46,723 nt of DNA from an uncultured Anaerolineales bacterium (GCA_937135955.1 CAKZOB010000046.1:1-46723); one strand, 5' to 3'; shown: positions 1 to 9,341, counted from the first letter of the stretch. A program made the numbers and translations. The notes: generated by a model from the sequence alone, not told the origin.

Positions 1-1
1 T

Positions 2-553
2 GCCGGGATTCACGACTTGACCTTGCAGACCCTGACCGAGACCCTGCAGCTTGAGCCCGAGGGCATCGACCACTACCAAGCCCTTCGTCGGCAGCGCCAC
101 CAGTGTCTGTACGAGGGATTCCGCGCCCTGACGGTCACCACACACACAGCCATTGCCCCCTGGTGGTCGCTGATACAGTCCGATCCTGCGGCCTATGAAG
201 CGCGCAAGCGGGAATACACGGAGCGCCTGTTGGACGCTATCGAGACGGTTTTGCCTGGCGTGCGCCGTGCGGCGACGCTGATCATGCCGGGGACGCCGGT
301 CACCTATCAGACGTGGACGCATCGGCATCTGGGCATGGTGGGCGGCTTTCCGATCACGTCCCTGCTGACCGCGCGAGGGCCGCGCACAGGCATTCCTAAC
401 TTGCGCCTGGTGGGGGATTCAGTTTTTCCGGGGCAATCTACGGCAGGGGTGACCGCGGGGGCTATACGTGTGGCGCGCGCTGTGCTGGACGCCCTGCCTC
501 GTCGTTGTGCTCACTGGGTCTTTGCGCCTCAGGCTACGAGAGCATCGCGGTGA
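2..553 (+). CDS. C-terminal part of a carotenoid desaturase/isomerase-type FAD oxidoreductase (5' truncated by window edge)
   Basis: The frame is open from base 2, so the gene starts left of the window; the TTG at 17 is internal. About 183 residues remain. The closing motif NLRLVGDSVFPGQSTAG, followed by a short helix, is the FAD-contacting C-terminus seen in phytoene desaturase, carotenoid isomerase and retinol-saturase-like enzymes. The preceding HRHLGMVGG segment fits the same family. Such enzymes desaturate or isomerise polyenes at the membrane using FAD. The N-terminal Rossmann motif is not in view, so the exact substrate cannot be given. Its stop overlaps the photolyase start by one base (TGATG), so the two are co-translated, which groups two light-related genes. 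Confidence 0.8.
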   Translation, partial: AGIHDLTLQTLTETLQLEPEGIDHYQALRRQRHQCLYEGFRALTVTTHTAIAPWWSLIQSDPAAYEARKREYTERLLDAIETVLPGVRRAATLIMPGTPVTYQTWTHRHLGMVGGFPITSLLTARGPRTGIPNLRLVGDSVFPGQSTAGVTAGAIRVARAVLDALPRRCAHWVFAPQATRASR

Positions 554-1977
554 TGAACACCTGGCCGGTCATTCATTGGTTTCGCCGCGATCTGCGCTTG
601 AGCGATAACACAGCTCTGCGAGCCGCTTTGCACTCCGGCAGGCCAGTGCTGCCTCTGTTCATTTTCGATCCCGCCATCCTGGATAGTCCACGCACGGGTG
701 CGCCTCGCCTGGCCTTCCTGCTCCGTGCGTTGCAAGCGCTCGATCAGCAGTTGCGAGCGCGGGGAAGCGCGCTCGTGGTGCGCTTCGGTGAGCCGGTGCA
801 GGTTCTGTCGGCACTGGTGCGCGAGACACACGCTCAGGCCATTTATGCGAACGAGGACTACACGTCCTACGCGCGGCAACGCGATGAAAGGCTCAGGCGT
901 GCGTTGCCGGTCCCTGTGCATATGTATCCGGATCTGCTGTTGCGGGCACCGGGCGCAGTGCTCAGGGAAGACGGTTCGCCGTTGGTGGTCTACACACCCT
1001 TCATGAAACGCTGGCGAGCCTTGCCTGCGCCGGCCAGGGCAGAAAATAGCGTGTCGGTGGGGCAATGGGTACGCGCGGGCCAGGTCGCTTCCAGTGGTAT
1101 CCCCGAACTGTCAGCGCTTGGTTTTGCTCCCACCATCGCTGTGCCGCCCGCCGATGAACGCTTTGCAAGGGCGTTGTTAGATCGGTTTGTGGTGGGGCCT
1201 ATCTACCACTACGGTGAGACGCGCAATGCGCTGGTGACCGACCCCTTTGCAGGGGAACTACCTGCCGGATCGTCGTATCTCTCGCCATATCTACGTTTCG
1301 GCGTGATCTCACCGCGACAGGTGTACTGGGCGGCCCAGGAAGCGCTGCAGAGTGCTCCGGATGAAGGCGCGAGAAAGTCAGTGGAGACATTTGTCAACGA
1401 GTTGATCTGGCGGGAGTTCTATCACCACATCCTCTACCACTTTCCGCACGTGGAGCGGAGTAATTTCCGCTCGGAATACGACTCCGTGCCCTGGCGCGAT
1501 GCGCCCGACGACCTGGCCGCCTGGCAGGAGGGCCGGACAGGGTATCCGGTGGTGGACGCGGCCATGCGGCAACTGCGCGCGATTGGTTGGTTGCCTAACA
1601 GGGCGCGGATGATTGTTGCTAGCTTCCTCACCAAAGACCTGCTCATTCACTGGCGCGCGGGCGAACAACACTTCATGCAGTGGCTCATTGATGGAGATAC
1701 GGCTGCCAACAACGGCGGCTGGCAGTGGGCAGCGGGAACCGGCACCGATGCTCAGCCCTACTTCCGGATTTTCCACCCGGTGTTGCAAAGCCAGAAATTT
1801 GACCCGCACGGTGACTATATCCGGCACTGGGTGCCAGAACTGCGCGACGTGCCCACGCCCTTCATTCATGCTCCCTGGACGTTGGATGATCCTCCAGCCG
1901 ATTATCCCCCGCCGATTGTTGACCATGCTCTTGCCCGCGCAAGGGCGTTGGCTGCATTCAGGACTGCGAAGGGATAG
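553..1977 (+). CDS. phrB: Deoxyribodipyrimidine photolyase, class I
   Basis: Flavoprotein of 474 residues that repairs UV-induced pyrimidine dimers with blue light. The N-terminus (PVIHWFRRDLRLSDN) is the antenna-binding Rossmann-like domain. The C-terminal half carries the FAD-binding signature NNGGWQWAAGTGTDAQPYF, the helix GWLPNRARMI and FRIFHPVLQSQKFD, all close to E. coli PhrB; length is also typical. Tryptophans needed for photoreduction are present in HWRAGE and GGWQW. The start chosen is the ATG at 553, which overlaps the upstream stop and begins the domain, rather than an ATG 48 bases earlier. Because this genome makes F420, whose precursor FO (8-HDF) is a known photolyase antenna, the second chromophore may be FO; that is inference. 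Confidence 0.95.
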   Translation: MNTWPVIHWFRRDLRLSDNTALRAALHSGRPVLPLFIFDPAILDSPRTGAPRLAFLLRALQALDQQLRARGSALVVRFGEPVQVLSALVRETHAQAIYANEDYTSYARQRDERLRRALPVPVHMYPDLLLRAPGAVLREDGSPLVVYTPFMKRWRALPAPARAENSVSVGQWVRAGQVASSGIPELSALGFAPTIAVPPADERFARALLDRFVVGPIYHYGETRNALVTDPFAGELPAGSSYLSPYLRFGVISPRQVYWAAQEALQSAPDEGARKSVETFVNELIWREFYHHILYHFPHVERSNFRSEYDSVPWRDAPDDLAAWQEGRTGYPVVDAAMRQLRAIGWLPNRARMIVASFLTKDLLIHWRAGEQHFMQWLIDGDTAANNGGWQWAAGTGTDAQPYFRIFHPVLQSQKFDPHGDYIRHWVPELRDVPTPFIHAPWTLDDPPADYPPPIVDHALARARALAAFRTAKG

Positions 1978-2091
1978 TAGCATTCGGTAGTCGTGCCTGC
2001 TACGAGTCGGTAGGCTACCCTTGACCAGCAGCCACGAATGCAATACTCTAGGGCCACCACATCACTCTGAGGGAAAGGCGAGCATTGAGCC

Positions 2092-4020
2092 ATGCAACAC
2101 AATCCATTGCCTGCACCAGAGCAGATCGAACGCGCCCTGGAAAGGGTGCTCCTCACCGTACAAAAGCCCGCCCGCTATGTGGGGGGTGAGTTCAACAGCG
2201 TCGTCAAAGACTGGGATGCCGTCTCGTTCCGTGTAGCGATGGCGTTTCCCGACATCTACGACCTGGGCATGTCCAACCTGGGACTGATGATCCTCTACGG
2301 GATCGTCAACGATCAGCCAGATATGTTCGCCGACCGGGTCTACAGTCCCTGGACGGACATGGAAGCAGCTATGCGGCGTGAGAGAATTCCCCTGTATGGG
2401 CTGGAGAGCAAGCGCCCGGTACGGGAATTTGATTTACTGGCGATCACTCTGCCTTACGAGCAGCTCTACACGAACGTATTGAACCTGCTCGATCTGGCGG
2501 GGATGCCGGTGCGCGCTGCCGAACGCGATGAGCGCTTTCCGCTGGTCATCGCGGGAGGTCATGCCTGTTTCAATCCGGAGCCGATGGCCGATTTCATTGA
2601 CGCTTTTGCCATAGGCGAAGGCGAAGAGATGATTCTGGAGGTCTGCCGGACCCTGCGCGACATGCGTGGCAGCTCGCGCCAGGAGCAGTTGCGCGCGCTG
2701 GCCCGCATTGAAGGGGTCTATGTCCCGCGCTTCTATGAGGTGAGCTATCACGCCGATGGCACAGTGGCGGCAGTGACGCCCAATACCCCTGACGCGCCGC
2801 CGGTGATCCGCAAGCGCATTGTGCCCGTCTTGCCCAAGCCCTTCACACGCTTCCTGGTGCCCCATGTGGATACCGTGCACAACCGTGCGCCCATCGAGAT
2901 CATGCGCGGCTGCACGCGCGGCTGTCGTTTCTGTCACGCGGGGATGGTCACGCGCCCGGTGCGCGATCGCTCTGTGGCCGAAGTGCTCGCCGCCGCCGAA
3001 GAGATTGTGCGCTACACGGGCTTTGATGAGCTGGGGTTGCTCAGCCTGTCGTCGTCTGACTACGCCTATGTGCAGGAATTGGTGCAGGCGATTGGCGAAC
3101 GCTTCGGCGACCGTAACCTGGGAGTCAGCCTGCCCAGCCTGCGTATCGAGTCGGTGAGCATTGACCTGATGGACGCGCTGAAGGACAACCGCCGTAGCGG
3201 GTTCACCTTTGCGCCGGAGGCGGCAACCGAACGCATGCGCGACATCATCAACAAGTCGGTGCCGGACGAGCAGTTGCTCGCTGTTGCGCGAGAAGCCTAC
3301 TCGCGCGGATGGGTGACGATCAAGCTCTACTTCATGATCGGGCATCCCAGCGAGACGCTGGAAGACGTGCAGGCTATCGTGAACCTCAGCAAGGCTGTGC
3401 TGGCCGAAGGACGCCGCATTCACGGCGGCAAGGCCAAAGTCAACGTGGGTGTGAGCACCTTTGTCCCTAAGCCCCATACGCCTTTCCAGTGGGTGCCGCT
3501 CGATTCGCTGGAGCAGATTCGCGCCAAGCAGGCCTTGCTCCAGCAGGGAATGCGCAGCGCTGGCCTGTATCTGCGCTGGAATCGGCCAGAGGAGACCCTG
3601 TTGGAGGCGTTTCTGAGCCGGGGCGACCGGCGGTTGGGGGCAGTCATCCAACGGGCGTGGGAACTGGGCACGAAGTTCGACGGGTGGCAGGAACACCACA
3701 ATCACGCGGCCTGGGTGCAGGCATTCGCCGAGGCGGGGCTGCAGATGAGTTTCTACACACACCGTCCGCGCGCCCTCGACGAGGTGTTCCCCTGGGATCA
3801 CATTGATCCTGGTGTCAAAAAGCGTTTTCTGGCCGAGGACTACCTGATGTCTCAGCGGGGGGAGACCCGCGAGGACTGCCGGGGACACTGCTTCGCCTGC
3901 GGCATTTTGCCCAAGTTCGCGCCGTTGCGCATGTTAACACCCGCCGAAGCGTGGCAATGCCCTCCGGTTGTGCCGCGGGCACAGCGCCAGAAAGCAGCAG
4001 CGGAAGCAGGGGCGCGGTAG
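2092..4020 (+). CDS. B12-binding-type radical SAM protein, TIGR03960 family
   Basis: Protein of 642 residues. The N-terminal third resembles the cobalamin-binding-like domain of this family (FPDIYDLGMSNLGLMILY near residue 55, then AGGHACFNPEP). The radical SAM core begins with EIMRGCTRGCRFCHAG, giving the 4Fe-4S ligands C274, C278 and C281 (CxxxCxxC). FTFAPEAATERMRDIINK and the following strands match the usual core. Near the C-terminus a second motif, DCRGHCFACGI (C596, C600, C603), could hold another cluster. The reaction of this family is not known to me. In many bacteria it is fused to or next to a DUF2344 protein; no such neighbour is seen here. It stands alone, 114 bases after the photolyase, and converges on the minus-strand genes with only 19 bases between. 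Confidence 0.85.
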   Translation: MQHNPLPAPEQIERALERVLLTVQKPARYVGGEFNSVVKDWDAVSFRVAMAFPDIYDLGMSNLGLMILYGIVNDQPDMFADRVYSPWTDMEAAMRRERIPLYGLESKRPVREFDLLAITLPYEQLYTNVLNLLDLAGMPVRAAERDERFPLVIAGGHACFNPEPMADFIDAFAIGEGEEMILEVCRTLRDMRGSSRQEQLRALARIEGVYVPRFYEVSYHADGTVAAVTPNTPDAPPVIRKRIVPVLPKPFTRFLVPHVDTVHNRAPIEIMRGCTRGCRFCHAGMVTRPVRDRSVAEVLAAAEEIVRYTGFDELGLLSLSSSDYAYVQELVQAIGERFGDRNLGVSLPSLRIESVSIDLMDALKDNRRSGFTFAPEAATERMRDIINKSVPDEQLLAVAREAYSRGWVTIKLYFMIGHPSETLEDVQAIVNLSKAVLAEGRRIHGGKAKVNVGVSTFVPKPHTPFQWVPLDSLEQIRAKQALLQQGMRSAGLYLRWNRPEETLLEAFLSRGDRRLGAVIQRAWELGTKFDGWQEHHNHAAWVQAFAEAGLQMSFYTHRPRALDEVFPWDHIDPGVKKRFLAEDYLMSQRGETREDCRGHCFACGILPKFAPLRMLTPAEAWQCPPVVPRAQRQKAAAEAGAR

Positions 4021-4039
4021 GGGGTGCTCGCCTGAGCGC

Positions 4040-4843
4040 TCAGTTGCAGATGACTGTGCCGAAGGTCGTGCCGACCGTGATGGTCAGGTCGGGTTGGCGA
4101 TTGGCGTCTTCGTTCCCGCGTACTGCGTAGTTGCGCGTGGCATAGAGGCCAGGTTCTAGTTCGACGAAGCGCTTCTGATCCATGCGTACCCGCGCGAAGG
4201 GGCTGCCCTGGACACGTACAAGGGCGGTGCTGCGCGGTGGGAGGGTGACACGCACGTCACCAAGCGTCGAGCGGGCCACCAGGTTGCCGGCGCATTGCTC
4301 GGGGCAGGTGAGAATCACGTCGCCCAGGCCGGAGGCCAGGTACGCGCGTTCAACGGTGAGTCCACGCAGGTCGGCTTCGAGCAGTCCCAGATGGCTGCTC
4401 ATGAGGATTTGCCAGGGCAGGTCCTGGGCCAGGCCAACTTCCCAATCGGCCCAGGAAAGCCACCATGTCTGTCCGCGGTACATGGTCAGTCGGGCGCGGT
4501 TGTTGCGCACGGCCAGGTTCGGGCGTGAACGGGCAGTATATTGTCCGGCCACCAGTCGCCCTGGTTTGCGCAGCGCCTGAAGCTGTACGTCGATCTCGCC
4601 ACTTTCGATCTCGATCACTCCGCTTTCAACGCTGCCCCGCGTGATGCCGAAGGTGTGCGCGCCCCAACTGGGCGCGATGTCGCCGCGCACCAATACAGTC
4701 GTGCCGAGCAGGATCAGCAAGGCCGGCCAATAGGAAGCCAGGTCGAGGTCGAGCAGCAAGAAATTGTTCAGCAGCAAGGCCACGGCGATGACCATCAGCA
4801 GCAGGGGCCACAGCAGGGGTGTCCGTTGGGCAGGCGTTCTCAT
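4040..4843 (-). CDS. Membrane protein with LiaF-like/DUF5668 N-terminus and a beta-rich exterior domain
   Basis: Protein of 267 residues. Two adjacent hydrophobic segments (LLWPLLLMVIAVALLL near 11-26 and YWPALLILLGTTVLV near 38-52) match the small DUF5668/LiaI-LiaF transmembrane module. The remainder is soluble, with short alternating strands and repeated 'SGLGDVIL' / 'RSTLGDVRVTL' pieces typical of adhesin-like or toast-rack beta domains. LiaF-type proteins often act in envelope stress sensing, but no function can be assigned from this alone. The start lies 9 bases after the sigma factor stop, so it is probably co-transcribed with the sigma factor, an unusual pairing. Confidence 0.65.
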   Translation of the reverse strand: MRTPAQRTPLLWPLLLMVIAVALLLNNFLLLDLDLASYWPALLILLGTTVLVRGDIAPSWGAHTFGITRGSVESGVIEIESGEIDVQLQALRKPGRLVAGQYTARSRPNLAVRNNRARLTMYRGQTWWLSWADWEVGLAQDLPWQILMSSHLGLLEADLRGLTVERAYLASGLGDVILTCPEQCAGNLVARSTLGDVRVTLPPRSTALVRVQGSPFARVRMDQKRFVELEPGLYATRNYAVRGNEDANRQPDLTITVGTTFGTVICN

Positions 4844-4852
4844 GGGGCGCTC

Positions 4853-6100
4853 CTATGACTCCCAGAGATAGTCTCGCAGCAACTGATGAGCGGACGAATG
4901 GCGCAGGCGGTTGAGCGCCTGGGCTTCAAGCTGTCGCACGCGCTCGCGCGTGACGCCGATCTCGCGGCCCACTTCTTCCAACGTGTGCATCTCGCCGTCG
5001 AGCAGGCCATAGCGCAGTTGCAGGATGTGCGCCTCGCGCTCTGGCAGACGGGCCAAAGCCTGTTGAAGGTGCTCGCGCAGCAGATTCTGCGTGACCACTT
5101 CGGCGGGCTGCGGGCTGTTGCGATCTTCGATGAAGTCGCCGAATTCGGAATCGGCGTCTTCTTCGATGGGCGTCTCCAGGCTGATGGGGCGGCGCGAAAT
5201 TTCGATGAGATTGGCGATCTTGTCTGGCGTGGTTTCCATGGCTTCGGCCAGTTCTTCTTCGGTCGGCTCGCGCCCCAGTTCCTGGGTTAGCTGCATCGAG
5301 ATACGCCGCAGCCGGTTGATCTGGTCGCCCATGTGCACCGGCACGCGAATGGTACGTCCCTGGTCGGCCACGGCGCGGCTGACTGCCTGACGTATCCACC
5401 AGGTGGCGTAGGTGCTGAACTTATGTCCACGACGATACTCGAATTTGCGCACGGCGCGAATCAGCCCGATGTTGCCCTCCTGAATCAGGTCGAGGAAGTG
5501 CACGCCGCGCCCGATGTATTTTTTCGCCACGCTGATCACCAGGCGTGAGTTGGCCCGCACCAGATATTCCTGGGCCGCCTGCCCATCGGCAACGATGGCC
5601 TCCAGCTCGGCGCGTTCCTCCGGCGAGAGGGAATCGCCCAGCTCAGCGAGTTGCTGAGCAGCGAACTGCCCGGCCTCCATGCGCTTGGCCAGCGCGACCT
5701 CTTCCTCGGCGGTCAGCAGAGGGACGCGCCCGGCTTCTTTCAAGTATAGTCCGACTACGTCGTCGGTTTCCAGCGCCTGGCGGTACCCGGCATCTTCGAT
5801 CAGGTCTTCGTACAGAGCGCTGGGGTCGAGCAGCTCTTCGTGTTCAGGTTCAGCTTCTTCCTCTTCGGCAGGAAATGGAGGCGCGGCCTTGGCCGGGGAA
5901 TCCGGCAAGACCTCGATACCGGCTTCGCTGAGGGCATCGAGCAATTCTTCCAGCAGGTCCAGGTTGTGTTCCAAGGCGGGCAGGCGCGTCAGGATATCAT
6001 CGTAGGTGACGTATCCCTGGCGTGCGCCCTGTTCGACCAGTTCCTGCCAGAGTGGCGATCCAGGGGTGATAGACGAATGCTGCACTTTGGTCAAGGTCAT
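4853..6100 (-). CDS. rpoD: Primary RNA polymerase sigma factor (sigma-70, RpoD/SigA)
   Basis: Housekeeping sigma factor of 415 residues from the ATG at 6100. Region 1.1 is recognisable ([13 protein letters not shown]), followed by an acidic linker ([12 protein letters not shown]). Region 1.2 is [17 protein letters not shown] (about 113-130), region 2 is [20 protein letters not shown] plus the -10 reading helix with [11 protein letters not shown], region 3 follows, and region 4.2 is the helix-turn-helix [20 protein letters not shown]. All parts of a group 1 sigma factor are present. A TTG nine codons upstream (6127) would be an alternative start, but it falls at the U-tract edge of the intrinsic terminator 6124-6153, so the ATG is preferred. 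The LiaF-like gene follows in the same operon. Confidence 0.93.
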   Translation of the reverse strand: MTLTKVQHSSITPGSPLWQELVEQGARQGYVTYDDILTRLPALEHNLDLLEELLDALSEAGIEVLPDSPAKAAPPFPAEEEEAEPEHEELLDPSALYEDLIEDAGYRQALETDDVVGLYLKEAGRVPLLTAEEEVALAKRMEAGQFAAQQLAELGDSLSPEERAELEAIVADGQAAQEYLVRANSRLVISVAKKYIGRGVHFLDLIQEGNIGLIRAVRKFEYRRGHKFSTYATWWIRQAVSRAVADQGRTIRVPVHMGDQINRLRRISMQLTQELGREPTEEELAEAMETTPDKIANLIEISRRPISLETPIEEDADSEFGDFIEDRNSPQPAEVVTQNLLREHLQQALARLPEREAHILQLRYGLLDGEMHTLEEVGREIGVTRERVRQLEAQALNRLRHSSAHQLLRDYLWES

Positions 6101-6123
6101 GTTGTCAGTAATCTGCCCTTTGC

Positions 6124-6153
6124 ACAAAAATACCCTACCGCCAGCGGTAGGGT
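6124..6153 (-). terminator. Intrinsic terminator of the DUF4340/transporter operon
   Basis: Arms ACCCTACCG (6132-6140) and CGGTAGGGT (6145-6153) are perfectly complementary over 9 bp with a 4-base loop. Read on the minus strand the hairpin is followed by ATTTTTG (five T from 6130 to 6126). It lies 33 bases after the DUF4340 stop and 24 bases before the sigma factor ATG. It could instead act as an attenuator in a sigma factor leader if the promoter is further upstream. Confidence 0.85.
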
Positions 6154-6186
6154 GTCTGTGATGGTCTCCCAGGCTGGGGAGCCATC

Positions 6187-6849
6187 TCAGGGTGCAGGCG
6201 ATGCTGCTTCTCTCTCCGCTGGCGATTCGTCAAGCACCGGAGCGACGAACACAGGGTCGTCAAGGATAGAGAGAATCATGTCCACGGTCTGCTTGCGAAT
6301 CAGGTAAATGTGCTGGTCGCCCTCATTGTGAGCGTATCCATAGTATGCCACATTATCTGGATTTGCGTTACCGATCTCGATTAACGCTTCGTAGGCACGC
6401 CCTTCGGTGTCGCGCACCCGGAAACGGATGCGATACGCCGGCGTGGGAACCAGCCCATAGCGCGCCAGGTTGTCCGCAGTGGCCTCGTACTGATCGAGCG
6501 CTGCCAGGGCCATGGCTGCTCCCGCCGCATTTTCGACTGCAATCTGAGGGATCGCGTCTGCTCGTACCGCCTGCTGGACGCCAGCGATTTCCGGAGCATA
6601 CCACAGTCCGTCTGACTGACGCATCAGCAAAATGCCCCTCCTTGTGCTGACATCCAGCACTTCCAGACCGTCAATCTGGGTCGGGTCTCGCAGGGAAGGG
6701 AAGAGCCGGAATGCCTGGCTCTCCCGCAGGGCAGTTGCGGTGGCGCGCAGGGATTGCTGCTGATCTGCCGGATCGTCGAGCATCAGGCGCATCAGCATAA
6801 CAACGGCCAAGACGAGCAGCAGGGCGTATCCCACGCGTTGGGAGACCAC
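6187..6849 (-). CDS. DUF4340 domain protein, membrane-anchored, linked to a GldFG-like exporter
   Basis: Protein of 220 residues with one N-terminal membrane helix ([18 protein letters not shown], 7-24) and an exported remainder. It has DUF4340-like repeats in which a residue strip reads as '[26 protein letters not shown]' style strands, here about residues 63-88. DUF4340 proteins commonly sit beside GldG-like proteins and ABC-2 permeases; no biochemical role is established. Start is GTG at 6849 with a good AGGGAAGG ribosome site 4-5 bases upstream. A promoter with a perfect TATAAT lies at the end of the preceding gene, so this gene may also be transcribed on its own. Confidence 0.7.
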   Translation of the reverse strand: MVSQRVGYALLLVLAVVMLMRLMLDDPADQQQSLRATATALRESQAFRLFPSLRDPTQIDGLEVLDVSTRRGILLMRQSDGLWYAPEIAGVQQAVRADAIPQIAVENAAGAAMALAALDQYEATADNLARYGLVPTPAYRIRFRVRDTEGRAYEALIEIGNANPDNVAYYGYAHNEGDQHIYLIRKQTVDMILSILDDPVFVAPVLDESPAEREAASPAP

Positions 6850-6880
6850 GGCACCTTCCCTGTGACGCGCGCAATCCCTT

Positions 6881-6910
6881 ATTATAGCTTAATGTTGACG
6901 ATACCACCAA
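6881..6910 (-). promoter_or_regulatory. Candidate sigma-70 promoter for the DUF4340 gene
   Basis: On the minus strand a perfect TATAAT (6886-6881) is preceded by TTGGTG (6910-6905) with an 18-base spacer. The -10 lies just past the GldG stop codon. Expected transcription start is near 6874, about 25 bases before the GTG start and its ribosome site. The -35 matches only 3 of 6 positions. Confidence 0.45.
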
Positions 6911-8589
6911 ACCAATCCGCCGGTAATCAGCACGGCCCCCGGCAACAACAGCATGGTGATAACGGCAATAGTGTTGCGCTCTTCGGCGGAGATGGTCAGG
7001 GTGAGCAGGGTAGGGTCGTTCACTGGTGTGAAGCTGACCGCTTGCGAGAAGCCGGTGAGCCAGTCAATGACGTCTGTCCACAAGAAGACGTTGCCGGGAA
7101 TCTGTTTGACGTATTCGTTCTTGAAGATATCGGAGTCGCCCAGGATTACCAGGCGGGGTTGTACTTCGCTCTGGAATTCGAACTGTCGGCGCACCGTGAC
7201 GCCTACCAATAGCGGGCCGGGCCTGTCCTCTTGGGGGTCGTAAGCGATACGTCCGGCCAGGAAATCATCCAGAGCTGTCTCAGCATACGATAGCTCAGAC
7301 GTGAACAACAGCGGCTCGCGCACATATGCGTTCTGGCGTTCGTTGGGCGTCTCGACGACTTCGAGCGGGCGCACAAAGTAACTGTAGATCGGCTCGTCGC
7401 GCACGTCGTTCATAATGGTGTGGGGAGCGATGGAGTTGAGAATTGGTATCCACTCACTTCCGTTGATCAGTTCTGGCTTGGTTTCGATCACCAGCGCGTC
7501 GAGTGCCCGCACGCCGAACTCGTCCCACAGGTAAGCAGCCAGCGGACCGTCCGCACGCAGGAAATCGTTGCCCGGCGCGCCGCTGATGGCGGCTTCTATC
7601 TGCGGTGGGTCTACGAAGATGCCCACTCTGCCGCCCTTTGCCAGGTACATGGCCAGCCGATCTACTTCGGGTTGCGTGAAATCCTGCCAGGGGCCGACGA
7701 TCAAGACGGCATCCGCGTCGTCGGGGATAGCCTCTACCTCGGCCAGATTGAGGGTTGCCACCGCGATACCCTGGCCGTCGAGGCTCACGAACAGGCGAGA
7801 GATGCCATCGTCGTTGGTCTGAGTCAGATCGCGCTCGGCGTGGCCAGTGGTGAAATACACCTTGAAAGCACCTGCCGAAGCAATTGTCTTCAGGCCGGTG
7901 GTAATGTCGCGCTCGTTGGCGAGGCCCAGATAGAGGGTGAAGTAGCGCGTTTGCACTGCGTCTTCTGTGACCGTGTCGCGGGGACGTGGCTCGCCGTTCT
8001 CGTCGAGCAGCGTGAGCAGAAAACGCCCGTCGAAGTCGGCCTGATAACCGTAGCGCTCAGCCAGATCGGGGCGTTCATCGGGATCAATGTATTGCACCTC
8101 GATTGCGCCGTCTCCCGCGGCGACATACTGGCGAAGCAGCAGGTCGGCGGATTCTTCCTCGCGCAGCTTGCTGCGGGTGAAAAAGCCGACAAGGCGCACG
8201 CGGAAGCCACGCGCCTTGAGTTGTTCGATCGCTTCGATGGAGGGGGGATTGAGTGTATAGCGCTGGACAGCGGTCAGGTCGGCAGTGAGGTTGGCCCGGT
8301 CGGCCAGGACGTAGGCATAGGTGACTGCGCCCACGAAGACGATGGTGACCAGGGCGCTGGTGGTGCCGTAGCGCGTCTGCCGACCAGTCAGCCAGGCGCG
8401 TAGTTCGTCGGGCGCGACTGTCATCCAGGTCACCAGTGCCGCAGCGCCAAACAGCACACAGGCGAACACCCCCGTGGTGATCTCGTTGAGGAGCAGTGCG
8501 ATCAGCCCGCCAGCGATCAGCAAGAGTGCGCCTAATACCCCGGCCCAACTGGCGATGACCTGACGCAGAGGAGTTCGGCTCTGTTCCAT
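6889..8589 (-). CDS. GldG-like ABC transporter auxiliary protein
   Basis: Protein of 566 residues. Two or three N-terminal membrane helices (about 17-35, 40-57 and 75-95) precede a large exterior region, and one helix closes the protein (VITMLLLPGAVLITGGLVWWY). The soluble part contains the GldG-type segments FKVYFTTGHAERDL and ADAVLIVGPWQDFTQPEVDRLAMYLAKGG, an unfoldase/ThuA-like Rossmann fold known in this family. GldG works with a GldF permease and GldA ATPase; outside Bacteroidota gliding systems its cargo is unknown. Start is the ATG at 8589, which overlaps the permease stop by one base; the longer upstream frame has no ribosome site and runs through permease sequence. Confidence 0.85.
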   Translation of the reverse strand: MEQSRTPLRQVIASWAGVLGALLLIAGGLIALLLNEITTGVFACVLFGAAALVTWMTVAPDELRAWLTGRQTRYGTTSALVTIVFVGAVTYAYVLADRANLTADLTAVQRYTLNPPSIEAIEQLKARGFRVRLVGFFTRSKLREEESADLLLRQYVAAGDGAIEVQYIDPDERPDLAERYGYQADFDGRFLLTLLDENGEPRPRDTVTEDAVQTRYFTLYLGLANERDITTGLKTIASAGAFKVYFTTGHAERDLTQTNDDGISRLFVSLDGQGIAVATLNLAEVEAIPDDADAVLIVGPWQDFTQPEVDRLAMYLAKGGRVGIFVDPPQIEAAISGAPGNDFLRADGPLAAYLWDEFGVRALDALVIETKPELINGSEWIPILNSIAPHTIMNDVRDEPIYSYFVRPLEVVETPNERQNAYVREPLLFTSELSYAETALDDFLAGRIAYDPQEDRPGPLLVGVTVRRQFEFQSEVQPRLVILGDSDIFKNEYVKQIPGNVFLWTDVIDWLTGFSQAVSFTPVNDPTLLTLTISAEERNTIAVITMLLLPGAVLITGGLVWWYRQH

Positions 8590-9341
8590 CAGCGCCACCT
8601 CCGCGATTCGAGCACGCGCGTGCTGACGAACAATGCCACCACGATCAGCCCAATGAAAAAGACCACATCTTCGAAGCGGATCACGCCCACCAGAAACGAA
8701 GTGGCGTAGTGTGCCTGCAGGCTCAGTTCGCGGATGGCCTGGGCCACCGGGCGACTCTGGATCACGTGCCCGGCGTAGTCGCCCAGCCACAGCACGAACA
8801 GGGCCGACATGCTCAGAAAACCGGCGATGACCTGATTCTCAGTCAGCGCGGAGAAGAGCAGACCCAGGGCCAGCGTCGCCCCGCCGAAGAGCCAGATGCC
8901 CAGATAGGCGGTGATTACCGGGCCGATGTCCAGATCGGGACTGATGGTGTAGGGCTTGGCGGTGGTGATGGCAAGCCAGATGGCCTGGTAGACCAGCGTG
9001 AGGGCCAGAATCGCGGAGTAGTACAGCCAGGCTCCCAGGAACTTGCCCAGCACAATATCTCCATCGCGCACCGGCAGGGTGAGCAGCAGTTCCAGCGTGC
9101 CTTCGCGCGCTTCTTCGGCGAACAGGCGCATGGTGAGCAGCGGGGCGAAAAAGACCGTGAAGAAGCCAAACGCGCCCAGCACAGCCGCGCCGTCGGGCGG
9201 AAGCCGGCCCGCACGCTGGGCCAGGTCTACGTTGAACTGCCAGCCGGTGAGCACCAGAATGGCGAAGGCGACCAGATAGGCAATGGGCGAGGTGAAGTAA
9301 TGCGCCAGTTCGCGCCTGGCGATAATGCTCACGTTACGCAT
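8589..9341 (-). CDS. ABC-2 type permease, GldF-like
   Basis: Inner-membrane permease of 250 residues with six predicted helices. The N-terminal NVSIIARRELAHYFTSPIAY and the cytoplasmic loop RLFAEEAREGTLELLLTLPV are hallmark segments of GldF/NosY-type ABC-2 permeases, in which the EE..GT.E.LL helix couples to the ATPase. It overlaps the ATPase gene by 8 bases upstream and the GldG-like gene by 1 base downstream, so ATPase, permease and GldG-like partner are translationally coupled and form one exporter or membrane-remodelling complex. Substrate is unknown. Confidence 0.9.
   Translation of the reverse strand: MRNVSIIARRELAHYFTSPIAYLVAFAILVLTGWQFNVDLAQRAGRLPPDGAAVLGAFGFFTVFFAPLLTMRLFAEEAREGTLELLLTLPVRDGDIVLGKFLGAWLYYSAILALTLVYQAIWLAITTAKPYTISPDLDIGPVITAYLGIWLFGGATLALGLLFSALTENQVIAGFLSMSALFVLWLGDYAGHVIQSRPVAQAIRELSLQAHYATSFLVGVIRFEDVVFFIGLIVVALFVSTRVLESRRWR

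Noticed and set aside
4032-4043. Palindrome CTGAGCGCTCAG at the convergent gene ends
   Set aside because: It has no loop and no T-run, and overlaps a stop codon; too short to call a terminator.
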